Origin: Pseudo-nitzschia pungens
Lineage: Eukaryota > Bacillariophyta > Bacillariophyceae > Bacillariales > Bacillariaceae
DNA length: 64,000 bases
Assembly (NCBI GenBank): GCA_037355855.1
Contig: CM074759.1
Location: forward strand, 4,898,001 to 4,962,000
Direction: 5' to 3'
Each line of letters begins with the position of its first letter. Within the stretch, counting starts at the first letter, position 1. This document shows positions 53,546-63,657 of the stretch, one piece after another. The translations under genes and the position numbers were made by a program. The notes under the pieces were generated by a model. The model made no database searches and was not told the DNA's origin. It worked only from the letters and a program-made list of their open reading frames with translations.

Positions 53546-54258
53546 TGTCATTGTCAGTCCATACTGTGATGGTGTGTGTCGGACCAAAGGGAGGGTGACT
53601 TCGGCTTTCGCAGAAGAAATAAAATCCATAAGATCGTTCTTAACATAATAAGTTCGGCAATCACTGTTGGAATAGAGATGCCTGGAGAGGCCTTGAGATA
53701 CATATCGGTAGGTGTGAAAGTGGCTCGATTCTTGTTTGTATCCCTTGAAGGATTTTGATTTTCTTCTTCTTCCGGAGGCAATGCAGTTGCGACATTGGAA
53801 TGTCTTGGGTATTCTGGGCTCATTGGCAAAGTGCCTTGGGTCGGAGGAAGCTTTCAGCATGGTGGTGTGTGTTTTTGTGATGCGATTCCGGTATGTGATG
53901 TGACACCACTGAAAAAAAAAGTTGACAAAGGTGCGTGACGAAACACTTTTGTGTGATTGAAGTAAATTGGATTAAAAATTATTTGTTGTGTTGAGTCAAG
54001 TGTGTCAAATGTGTAAAATGGAATGAAAATGTGAAGAGGGACTGAATGTCAGGGTCTAGAACAGAACATTTCCGTCGACACGTTGGGGGAGTTGAGAAAA
54101 GGGAGAAATGTGGTTGAGAATAATGGAAAAAAGTGGAGAATAATGGAAAAAAGGTTGTGAAATAAAAAATTGGGGTCGCGTTTTTTTTAGACAAGTGGCG
54201 ATTGGGTCGCGATCCGGTCGCGATTGGTCGCGATGGGTCGCGAACCAGTTTTCGGACG
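53546..54258. other. unique right part of the satellite insertion
   Basis: A minus-strand frame from 53860 reads MLKASSDPRHFANEPRIPKT and FQCRNCIASGRRRKSKSF for about 80 codons before entering satellite. It could be a captured exon or a relic of a transposase but is not recognised. From 54100 the DNA has a repeated GAATAATGGAAAAAAG word, then the terminal GGTCGCGA cluster. Confidence 0.4.
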
Positions 54259-54867
54259 AAGGAACATGCTGAGCGCATCCTCATCCTCATGAAATATACT
54301 CAGAAACTAGAAGGGAGCAGTGCCCCCCTTTCGAGAGTAGAGAAACTCACTATACTCCTTCATTCCTTTCCCTCTGCATGGATCGAAAGCTACGGCATGA
54401 TGCACAGTGGAATACAAGAAGACACGACAGTCCGACACATTGTGGACTACATGAGCTGCCACGAGCGCCAAGCAAACAAGAAAGGCAACAAGAATAACAA
54501 CCGGCAACAACAAAAGCGCTCGAACAACAACTCTCGTAAACGCAACTACAACTCCAACCACAAAGGAAACACAAACAATAAAAAGAAGTCCAATCCATGC
54601 CGGATCCCCGGTCACAACCACGACTGGTCTGAGTGCCCCAAGAACAGGTTCTCCAAGAACCACAACAAAGGCTCCGGAAGCTCCGGAAATCAGCAACAAA
54701 CTGAATCCTTCCACACTCAGACCCAAGCTATCATGATCCCAGGAAGCAATGAGACCTTCCAAGCACATATCAATGCAGCACAACAAGCAGCAATCAAAGA
54801 ATACCATGCCAATCATGGTGGTCGAACTGAACGCAGTATCGATGGGGAACTCGTGTGGCTCCCCTGA
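54259..54867 (+). CDS. element E gag, second part
   Basis: It resumes at KEHAERILILMKYTQ and follows C gag closely: HSFPSAWIESYGMMHSG, VDYMSCHERQANKKG, an Asn/Arg/Lys tract, CRIPGHNHDWSECPKN, and GGRTERSIDGELVWLP then TGA (54865-54867). No other stop is seen. Unlike in C and D, the pol linker here lies in the +1 frame relative to gag. Confidence 0.82.
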   Translation, partial: KEHAERILILMKYTQKLEGSSAPLSRVEKLTILLHSFPSAWIESYGMMHSGIQEDTTVRHIVDYMSCHERQANKKGNKNNNRQQQKRSNNNSRKRNYNSNHKGNTNNKKKSNPCRIPGHNHDWSECPKNRFSKNHNKGSGSSGNQQQTESFHTQTQAIMIPGSNETFQAHINAAQQAAIKEYHANHGGRTERSIDGELVWLP

Positions 54868-55627
54868 TCCATTCAAGGCTAAGCCTAATAAGAAGCCCCC
54901 GGCTTCACCGAAACCAGCAATCACCTTGCCTCCAGCTCCCCGGGACCTGGATGCCAGTACAGCCCTGCTGTCTGGGATGACTCATGGAGGAGATCTCCCA
55001 GATAAAGAGGGGAAGGAACCTACAGGATGGAATCCTGTTGAGCGCTCAGCAAAGCCTGCAATCGCAGCATCAACAACAAAAACAGTTCGATTCTCTGCTA
55101 CAGAGGAACAATCGAACATGGATCCGAATCGAAAACAACCGAATCGATCCAAGGGTACAGACGCATCATCGATCCACTCAATCGATCAGACAGCAGCAAT
55201 AAATAGACCACTCTTGTCCCTGGCAAGAAATTGGTCTACCGGTACAGCAAAAAATCTCTATTGCAATACCAGGAACTCCAAAGAATACACCAAGGGAGGT
55301 GCGCTGGAGCAAAATTATTTAAAGCTGCTGTCGACTGCTGGAAATACAGCAGAACAGGCATCGAATAAGAGCAACGTGGCTCCTATTTCGAATAAGAGCA
55401 ACGTGGCTCCTATTCTTCTAATCAACGTACAGTACATACAAGGCATCCACACGAAATCGGGACCACTACTAGCCCTACTAGATAGTGGATCCTCCGGAAC
55501 CCTAATCAACAAAAGGGCACTACCATTTGGCACAATGCCCATTCGCAGCAAACATCAAGTCCTAACTACCACAGCAAATGGAAGCTTTGATACGACCGAG
55601 TATATCATCATGAAGAACACCAAGCTA
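54868..55627 (+). CDS. element E pol, part 1 (linker and protease)
   Basis: In the +1 frame (open from 54749, overlapping the gag end) the linker reads PDPFKAKPNKKPPASPKPAI, LLSGMTHGGDLPDKEGKEPTG and GGALEQNYLKLLSTAGN. The protease active site LLDSGSSGTLINKRALP follows. The frame is cut at MKNTKL by the 6.1-kb element. The indel that moves it out of the gag frame lies just after the gag stop. Confidence 0.8.
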
Positions 55628-55816
55628 CGTCTAATAACTGTCACGCGACCCAACGCGACCCAACGCGACCTATTTTCCAGAAAATCAAGCCTAAATTATG
55701 CCACGCGCAACCTTAACCTTGATTTTCGCGAGGTTTCTTCAAGTTTTTCTCAACCCCCCCCACCTCGCGACAAAAACTCGAATATTCGGGTCGAAAAATT
55801 AAGAGCCGGGGTCGAA

Positions 55817-56330
55817 ATTCGTTGTTGAAACACCATTAGGGTTAAGGGTTGTAGCGCTGTACGTCTAATCGGCTCATTATTTATTATTTGGTATCTTTTA
55901 CGTCATTATGACAATATGGGAAACGAGCCGACGACACCCACCGGTTTTGCAAATCACTGTATTAAATCACTGTATTTTGCTCTTGCAATTCGTTGTTGAA
56001 ACACCATTAGGGTTAAGGGTTGTAGCGCTGTACGTCTAATCGGCTCATTATTTGGTATCTTTTACGTCATTATGACAATATGGGAAACGAGCCGACGACA
56101 CCCACCGGTTTTGCAAATCACTGTATTAAAAAATCACTGTATTTTGCTCTTGCAAATCACTGTATTAAATCACTGTATTTTGCTCCTCCCTCGCAAATCA
56201 CTTTATTTTCACTGTGTATCCTCGCAGAATCACTTTTTTTTGTGCTCCACTCACTATTTTCTTCAGGAATAACACAAATCACTGCTGTTTCGATTCACAA
56301 TCCGACTTATTTTGAGTAGAGTTGCTTTAT
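55817..56330. repeat. 170-bp tandem duplication and CACTGTATT repeats
   Basis: A block from TTGTTGAAACACCATTAGGG to about TTTTGCTCTTGCAA occurs at 55818 and again at 55989, then decays into AAATCACTGTATTxxxTCACTGTA repeats to about 56230. Confidence 0.85.
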
Positions 56331-56629
56331 TGCACTCCGTCACGAGAACGAATCATAGAACCCGCCCTACGGTAGGCTCTTTTGCTCATTGTATTTTAGT
56401 CCGAATAACCTCCTTGAAGTGGTAAACGAAGGAATACCGATTGGTAAACACTTCAACACGGTCAAGTTCTTGGTTTTCGCGTCGAGGATTAAGAATAGAA
56501 CGTCAGTGTTCTTCGTTTCCCGCCCTTCTCCCTACTATCCATTCCTAGCCGGTAAGTGATTAGTTGATTCCGTTTATTTCAATCGAAGCCTTCATTCCTT
56601 TCAACGACCTCACGATGTTGTAATTCATT

Positions 56630-57420
56630 CCCCCTACGATCGATCGATTCCAAGCCGATGTGGTACTCATTCCCCCTACAATCGATCGATTCCAAGCCGA
56701 TGTGGTAGTCACTCCCCCTACGATCGATTCCAAGTTGGTATTCATTCCCCCTACGATCGATCGATTCCAAGCCGATGTGGTACTCATTCCCCCTACGATC
56801 GATTCCAAGTCGATGTGGTATTCATTCCCCCTACAATCGATCGATTCCAAGCCGATGTGGTAGTCACTCCCCATGCGATCGATTCCAAGCCGATGTGGTA
56901 TTCATTCCCCCTACAATCGATCGATTCCAAGCTGATGTGGTAGTCATTCCCCCTACAATCGATCGATTCCAAGCTGATGTGGTAGTCATTCCCCCTACGA
57001 TCGATCGATTCCAAGTTGGTATTCATTCCCCCTACGATCGATCGATTCCAAGTTGGTATTCATTCCCCCTACGATCGATCGATTCCAAGTTGGTATTCAT
57101 TCCCCCTACGATCGATCGATTCCAAGCCGATGTGGTATACATTCCCCCTACAATCGATCGATTACAAGTCTGTGTAGTATTCACTCCCCCTACGATCGAT
57201 TGATTCCAAGCCGATGTGGTATTCATTCCCCCTACGATCGATCGATTCCAAGTCGATGTGGTAGTCATTCCCCCTACAATCGATCGATTACAAGTCTGTG
57301 TAGTATTCACTCCCCCTACGATCGATTGATTCCAAGCCTGTGTGATATTCATTCCCCCTACGATCGATTCCAAGTTGGTGTTGTATTCATTCCCCCTACG
57401 ATCGATGTTCCTTTCAACCC
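56630..57420. repeat. about 40-bp satellite with GATCGATCGAT core
   Basis: About 19 units of the form CCCCCTACGATCGATCGATT, CCAAGCCGATGTGGTATTCATT, varying from about 30 to 43 bp by loss of one GATC. A related stretch follows at 57960-58140. Confidence 0.92.
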
Positions 57421-57609
57421 ATACGATCCTACGATCAAAGCCGGTGGTTTGTTCCTTCCAACCCATACGATCCAAGTGTATGATCCTACGATCCAAGCCT
57501 GTGGTTTGCTCCTTTCAACCCCTACGATCCGACGATCCAAGCGGGTGGTTTGTTCCTTCCAACCCATACGATCGAAGTGTACGATCCATCGATCCAAGCC
57601 GGTGCGTGT

Positions 57610-57880
57610 TCCTTTAAACCCAACCCCGATCGATTCAGCAACCCTACGATTTTTCCAAACCCCGATCGATTCAGCAACCCTACTATGATTCATCCCAAAC
57701 CCCGATCGATTCAGCAACCCTACTACGATTCATCCCAAACCCCGATCGATTCAGCAACCCTACTACGATTCATCCCAAACCCCGATCGATTCAGCAACCC
57801 TACTACGATTCATCCCAAACCCCGATCGATTCAGCAACCCTACGATTTTTCCAAACCCCGATCGATTTGGTATTCATTTC
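57610..57880. repeat. 41-bp satellite, second type
   Basis: Units of CCCCGATCGATTCAGCAACC followed by CTACTACGATTCATCCCAAA repeat five to six times with few differences. Confidence 0.9.
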
Positions 57881-58306
57881 CTCTACGATCGATTCCAAGT
57901 ACTCGTAAACAACTCTTATTTAAACTTCAAATAAACAGCAGATGACTAATTGATTTTAATCACAATATATACTCCCCATACGATCGATTCCAAGCCGGTG
58001 TTGTAATTCATTCCCCCTATGATCGATTCCAAGCCAGTGTGGTAGATCGATTCCAAGTCTGTGTTGTAATTCATTCCCCCTACGATCGATTCCAAGCCGG
58101 TGTTGTATTCATTCCCCCTACGATCGATTCCAAGTAATTTAGCGTAGGCTGCAGCGTTGTATATCTCCTTTGTAACTCGAAGCGTTGTTCACCTCCCTTG
58201 TAACTGGATACGTTCTAAACCCCCACGATCATTTGATCCAAGCCTTTCGTTTGTTTCTTTGAACCCCTGTTAATCAGTTTAGCACCCCCTGTAGATCAAC
58301 CCCAAC

Positions 58307-58382
58307 AAGCAGCAAGCAAAGCAGCAAGCAAAGCAGCAAGCAAAGCAGCAAGCAAAGCAGCAAGCAAAGCAGCAAGCAAAGC
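58307..58382. repeat. 12-bp minisatellite AGCAAGCAAAGC
   Basis: Six near-perfect units of AGCAAGCAAAGC in tandem. Confidence 0.9.
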
Positions 58383-58384
58383 TA

Positions 58385-58960
58385 AACACTATGTAGATCT
58401 GGTACAAGTTCTACATACAAGGCCCAGCAGCATCCTGTTAAGTGTCCCCCTTAGCAAAGTATAGTTCGGTTAATTAGTTAGCACCCCCTGTAGATCTCCC
58501 AATATTGCTCTGATAAGAGCTAGGGTATGTAGATCTGGTACAAGTTCTACATACAAGGCCCAGCATCCTGCTTAGCATCATGTTAAGTGTCCCCCTTAGC
58601 ACAGTAGAGTTCGGTTAATTAGTTAGCACCCCCTGTAGATCTCCTACTATTAATCTGCTAAGAGCTAAGGTATGTAGATCTAGTACACGTTCTACATACA
58701 AGGCCCAGCATCATGCTCAGCATCCTGTTAAGTGTCCCCCTTAGCACAGTGGAGTTCGGTTATTCAGTTAGCACCCCCTGTAGATCTCCCAATATTGATC
58801 TGATAAGTGATAGGGTATGTAGATCTGGTACAAATTCTACTACAAGGGCCCAGCATCCAGCTTAGCATCCTGCTTAGCATCCTGCTTAGCATCCTGCTTA
58901 GCATCCTGCTTAGCATCCTGTTCAGTTAGCATCTTGTAGATATTCTAACATGGTATTCAT
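58385..58960. repeat. 145-155 bp tandem repeat with 12-bp minisatellite
   Basis: The marker AGCACCCCCTGTAGATCT recurs at 58480, 58625 and 58780, each with TATGTAGATCTGGTACAAGT and TTAAGTGTCCCCCTTAGCA. The last unit carries a run of ATCCTGCTTAGC (58852-58920). Confidence 0.85.
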
Positions 58961-59057
58961 CTCTTAAGAGCTAAGGTATGTAACTATGATACATATCTAT
59001 CCTATTGGAGGGGCCTAGTACCATCCAGTATCATCCCAAAGTACATCCAATAGATGT

Positions 59058-59930
59058 GACATCCAAAGTATTGGGTATTTTGGACTCAGACTTTTTTCAT
59101 AGTCCCAAGCATACATAGGGTGAGGACTATTGACGCTGGAATGGTGGAAATAATCCATTTCTGAATTTACATAGGTCATTTTGTATATTTTCTAGTCAAA
59201 TATGCCAGTACTGGAGGAAATGTGCATTAAATAGATGTGACATCCAAAGTATTGGGTCTTGCTCACTCAGACTTTTTTCATAGTCCCAAGCATACATAGA
59301 GGGAGGAGTATTGGCACTGGAATGGTGGAAATAATCCATTTCTGAATTTACATAGGTCATTTTGTATATTTTCTAGTGAAATATGCCACTAGTGGAGGAA
59401 ATGTACATTAAATAGATGTGACATCCAAAGTATTGGGTGTTTCTCACTCAGACTTTTTTCATAGTCCCAAGCATACATAGGGTGAGAACTCTTGACACTG
59501 GAATGGTGGAAATAATCCATTTCTTAATTTACATAGGTCATTTTGTCTGTTTTCTAGTGAAATATGCCACTACTGGAGGAAATGTGCATTAAATAGATGT
59601 GACATCCAAAGTATTGGGTGTTTCTCACTCAGACTTTTTTCATAGTCCCAAGCATACATAGGGTGAGGACTATTGACGCTGGAATGGTGGAAATATTCCA
59701 TTTCTGAATTTACATAGGTCATTTTGTATATTTTCTAGTGAAATATGCCACTACTGGAGGAAATGTGCATTAAATAGATGTGACATCCAAAGTATTGGGT
59801 GTTTCTCACTCAGACTTTTTTCATAGTCCCAAGCATACATAGGGTGAGGACTATTAACACTGGAATGGTGGAAATATTCCATGTATTGATTTACATAACT
59901 CATTTTATAGTTCAGTAGTTACTTTTAGTG
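59058..59930. repeat. 181-bp satellite, five units
   Basis: GACATCCAAAGTATTGGGT begins units at 59058, 59239, 59420, 59601 and 59782, an exact 181-bp period. Units differ at few sites, so the array is recently homogenised. Confidence 0.95.
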
Positions 59931-60229
59931 TATTTTTTAGTGTCTTTTTGCTGATTTGCGAACGGATGTCTGTCCTTTTTCCGCTGCTTTTTGACCAGTG
60001 TCTGTCCTTTGTCCTTTTTGCTTGTCGGGGTGCGCCAGGTTTTGGAGTATTGTTAGCAGTAATTAACCTTACGTAATATTCTTGGCAGTAATTCTTGGCA
60101 GTAATTAACCTTGCGTAATTAGTCAAAAATTATGGCGCGGACTGAAAATGCTGCAAACACACCACATATGAGTAAAAAAGCAAGCAAAAACTGCACATAA
60201 AATGTGTGTGCCAAACTTCACAAAATTAC

Positions 60230-61150
60230 TGAAATACAATCCGACGGTGAGTGAACTGCATCAAGATTGGCCGGGGGTATCGATCATGGAGTTCACTTCT
60301 AACCATGCATTTAATTGCCTGCTTGCTCCTGGTAGGGAAGGCAGAATACACTGAACGCAACTGAAATACGATCATGTGACGGGAACTGAACTACAATCCG
60401 ACGGTGAGTGAACTGCATCAAGATTCTTGGGGGTATCGATCATGGAGTTCAATTCTAACCATGCATTTAATTGCCTGTTGCTTGCTCCTGGTAGGGATGA
60501 ATACACTGAACGCAACTGCTGAAATACGATGTGACGGGAACTGGAATACGATGCAACGGCAACTGAAATACAATCCGACGGTGAGTGAACTGCATCAAGA
60601 TTCTTGGGGGTATCGATCATGGAGTTCACTTCTAACCATGCATTTAATTGCCTGCTTGCTCCTGGTAGGGAAGAACATACTGAACGCAACTGAAATACGA
60701 TGCAACGGGAACTGAATACGATTGGACGGGAACTGGAATACGATACGACGGGAACTGAAATACAATCCGACGGTGAGTAAACTGCATCAAGATTGGCCGG
60801 GGGTATCGATCATGGAGTTCACTTCTAACCATGCATTTAATTGCCTGCTTGCTCCTGGTAGGGAAGAATACACTGGACGCAACTGAAATTAGATGCAATA
60901 CGAAAATACGATGCAACGGCAACTGAAATACAATCGAACCATGCAACCTCCGCCAGGATCTTTTGGGTGGCTGTCTTGGCGGAGGAGGCGGCCGATGCCA
61001 GGATCGAGGATGGCTTGGGGGCTTCCCGGAAGATCGCGTCCGTCAACGTCGTCGAGTTCAACCCGAGCGCGGTGGCCAGATCGGGATCCGACACCACCAC
61101 GAGAGACGTGATTGCCTGCTTGCTCCTGGTAGGGAAAAACTTCTGAACGC
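60230..61150. repeat. 157-192 bp tandem repeat
   Basis: CCGACGGTGAGTGAACTGCA recurs at 60241, 60398, 60575 and 60767 with GGGGGTATCGATCATGGAGT and GCCTGCTTGCTCCTGGTAGG in each unit. A fifth unit has its middle replaced by the GC-rich captured piece at 60939-61112. Confidence 0.88.
60939..61112 (-). pseudogene. captured host-gene fragment
   Basis: On the minus strand a 57-codon stretch reads ITSLVVVSDPDLATALGLNS, TTLTDAIFREAPKPSSILAS, AASSAKTATQKILAEVAWF. Third positions are overwhelmingly G or C, unlike the AT-rich repeat around it, and it sits in place of the middle of a repeat unit. This is how an exon piece captured by a transposon would look. The source gene is not in the window and I cannot name it. 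Confidence 0.55.
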
Positions 61151-61204
61151 AACTGTAATAAGATGCAACGGGAACTGAATACGAAAATACGATACGACGG
61201 GAAC

Positions 61205-61580
61205 TATGAATTGTTTCAGAATAGTGTGACATTGATTTTCGCAACCCCATAGACTGATTTTCGCAACCACATAGGAAGTAATTCAGAATAGTAAGAGGTT
61301 GCGTTTCACAACCACAGAGTCTGATTTTCGCAACCACATAGGAAGTATTTCAGAATAGTAAGAGGTTGCGTTTCACAACCACGGAGTCTGCGTTTCGCAA
61401 CCACGGAGTCTGCGTTTCGCAACCACGGAGTCTGCGTTTCACAACCACGGAGTCTGATTTTCGCAACCACGGAGTCTGCGTTTCACAACCACGGAGTCTG
61501 ATTTTCGCAACCACATAGGAAGTAATTCAGAATAGTAAGAGGTTGCGTTTCACAACCACGGAGTCTGATTTTCGCAACCC
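61205..61580. repeat. short satellite CAACCACGGAGTCTG
   Basis: Units of 27 bp (CGTTTCGCAACCACGGAGTC variants) mix with a 65-bp unit bearing AGGAAGTAATTCAGAATAGT. About ten units are seen. Confidence 0.88.
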
Positions 61581-61726
61581 CCTGGCGCGACCCAAACCGC
61601 GCAATAACCTTGAACGTATAGGTTGTGCAACGCAAGGTGATGCAAACATATGTCGTGTTAAATTTGCACACAAATGAGGTTGCCACGGGGGGTCGCTACG
61701 GGGTTGCGTGACATTTATCAGACGTA

Positions 61727-62914
61727 CAAGAGTTTGGCAACTACACTATCGACAGACAAGAGGCAAGGCTCTTCCATTCACCGAACTGCAAATACGATTT
61801 GATACTAGGCAGAGACTTCCTCCACCTAGCACAGATCAATCTCCTATTCAAAGAAGGAGCAGTTCAGTGGATGGATCGAACCATTCCTATGAAGGATACA
61901 TCCCTATACCATGAGTCCGACTACACCATGCTCATGGAAGAACTAGAGGATGCTGAACTCTTTGCTGATGACATCTCCTTTGCCAATCCATACAAGTCCA
62001 AGATCATCCTAGACAGAGCCTACCAAGAAACAGATCCATCTACAGTCGCACAGCAGCAGTCCCACATGTCCAAAGCAGAGCAACAACAGTTCCAAGCCAT
62101 ACTAAACAAGTACCCTAATGTCTTCAATGGCGAATTAGGGAAGTATCCACACAAGAAGATCTCGCTAAGGCTGAAGCCCAGATCCAAGCCTATACACAAG
62201 AAGCCTTATCCAGTTGCATACAAAAGAGAAGACCTATTCAAAAGGGAGCTCCAGAATCTTTGTAATGATGGAGTACTCAAAAGGTGCACTGGACCAGCTG
62301 AATGGGCGTTCCCAACCTTCATAGTACCAAAGAAAGACAACAGGGTACGATGGGTATCAGACTTCAGAGAACTGAATGAACTTCTTGAAAGACGTCCTTA
62401 TCCAATCCCCCGGATACAGGACATCATGAACAAGCAAGGCAAGTACACTCACTTCACCAAGATTGACTTGTCTATGCAATACTACTGCTTTGAACTGGAT
62501 GATGCAAGCAAGAAACTCTGCACCATAGTAACACCATATGGTTGCTATGAATACCAAAGACTACCAATGGGTGTCAAAGTATCTCCAGATGTTGCCCAGC
62601 AACTAATGGAAGATATCCTACACGACACCGACTGCACTGTTTATATTGACGATATAGGCGTCTGGACCAATGGATCCTTTGACCTCCACATGAAGACCAT
62701 TGACAAGATTCTAGACCGGCTCAACCACAATGGACTCAAGTGCAACCCACTCAAGTGTGATTGGGCTGTACAAGAAACTGACTTCCTTGGATATTGGATG
62801 ACTCCTACAGCAGTTAAGCCATGGCGCAAAAAGATTGAAGCCATTCTGCAGATGGATAGACCTCGGACTATAACCCAAGTTAAATCCTTCCTTGGAGCAG
62901 TAGGATACTACAGA
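61727..62914 (+). CDS. element E pol, part 2 (protease end and reverse transcriptase)
   Basis: It resumes within the protease (RQEARLFHSPNCKYDLILGR), continues past WMDRTIPMKDTSLYHESDY, where D is broken, and runs through a linker to the RT: KKPYPVAYKREDLFKREL, FPTFIVPKKDNRVRWVSDF, RELN, KIDLSMQYYCFELDD, YQRLPMGVKVSPDVAQQLME and the catalytic VYIDDIGVW. The thumb ends at SFLGAVGYYR, where the hAT-like MITE is inserted. No stops occur. This is a Gypsy-type RT, related to that of G1 (both have PIPRIQDI and FLGxWxTPxxVKPW). Confidence 0.88.
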
Positions 62915-63649
62915 CAGGGGTCATAATATAAGAAGGGGTAAGCCACGACGTCTGTCCGTCGTCCGTGTTCGACGTACAAATACTAGTAAAAAAAAAATGG
63001 CACTCCATATTCCATGTGTGGTCCAATTTAGAAAAATTTCCCTCAACCTCAATTTTTTTTTTCCACTTTCACTGCATAATACTAACAAAAACTATTACAC
63101 TTCAATCTATAACAACTCCATCAAAAATTGTAACAAAATAATATGTGAATATTGTATCTAGCCCAATTTTTTACAAGGATTATGAATATGTAACTGCTTT
63201 TCACTCTAGATGGATGGAAGATAAAGTAATTTATTTGGATGGATGGTCCAAATTTTGGTTCCAAGTGGAAGCTTTTAATTGAATAAAAATAAAACGGATG
63301 ACGGACGGACGATCCGATTTTGTATTTTATATTCCAGGTGGAAGGCACAGATCACTGGTAGTTTGAATCAGCAATATCAGACAGCAGATGGATGTAAACT
63401 GAAAAAGGTACTTACTACTTGACTCTCAACTATATACGTGAACTGCATATCAAATTTAAAAGTTGGAGAGTGATTGGAAGTGTACTTGGTAAGTTGCTTT
63501 ATCAGGTACACTTTTACTAGTGATATGCAGTAAATTATGAGAAGAAAAAAATTGACACAGGGAAATTTTTCTATTTTGGACCACACATGGAATATGAATT
63601 GCCGATTTTTAGTGATCGTGGCGTACCCCTTCTTATATTATGACCCCTG
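62915..63649. mobile_element. 735-bp hAT-like MITE
   Basis: Perfect 26-bp inverted ends start CAGGGGTCATAATATAAGAA. An 8-bp target duplication ACTACAGA lies at 62907-62914 and 63650-63657. CAGGG ends with 8-bp duplications are the hallmark of hAT transposons. A second inverted pair (GTGTGGTCCAATTTAGAAAA near 63015 against its inverted form near 63563) lies inside. There is no coding capacity. Confidence 0.9.
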
Positions 63650-63657
63650 ACTACAGA

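Larger units (their letters stand above)
52177..54258. mobile_element. 2.1-kb satellite-carrying insertion in E gag
   Basis: AAGG occurs on both sides (52173-52176 and 54259-54262), so a short target duplication is likely. The left 1.37 kb is satellite. The right 0.7 kb is unique DNA ending in clustered GGTCGCGA words and TTTTCGGACG. Read inverted, that end (CGTCCGAAAACTGG then CGCGACCC repeats) resembles the left end of the 6.1-kb element (CGTCTAATAACTG then CGCGACCC repeats). The left end does not show a clear matching TIR. Confidence 0.6.
55628..61724. mobile_element. 6.1-kb TIR element made of satellite arrays
   Basis: The ends are inverted: CGTCTAATAACTGTCACGCG on the left against CGTCTGATAAATGTCACGCA read inward from the right. 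TA flanks both sides (55626-55627 and 61725-61726), and the split protein of E joins perfectly across it. Inside are at least seven different tandem arrays and no transposase, so it is non-autonomous. The only coding-like piece is a captured fragment at 60939-61112. Confidence 0.85.

Noticed and set aside
55817..56010. TTAGGG-like telomeric signal (ATTAGGGTTAAGGGTT)
   Set aside because: It occurs twice only, as part of a 170-bp duplicated block, not as a telomere run.
56560..57945. Open frames of 100-210 codons on both strands
   Set aside because: These are translations of the GATCGATC satellites; both strands are open at once and no start or domain is credible.
59058..59930. CRISPR-like array of regular repeats
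   Set aside because: The 181-bp units are continuous without repeat-spacer alternation, and the genome is eukaryotic.
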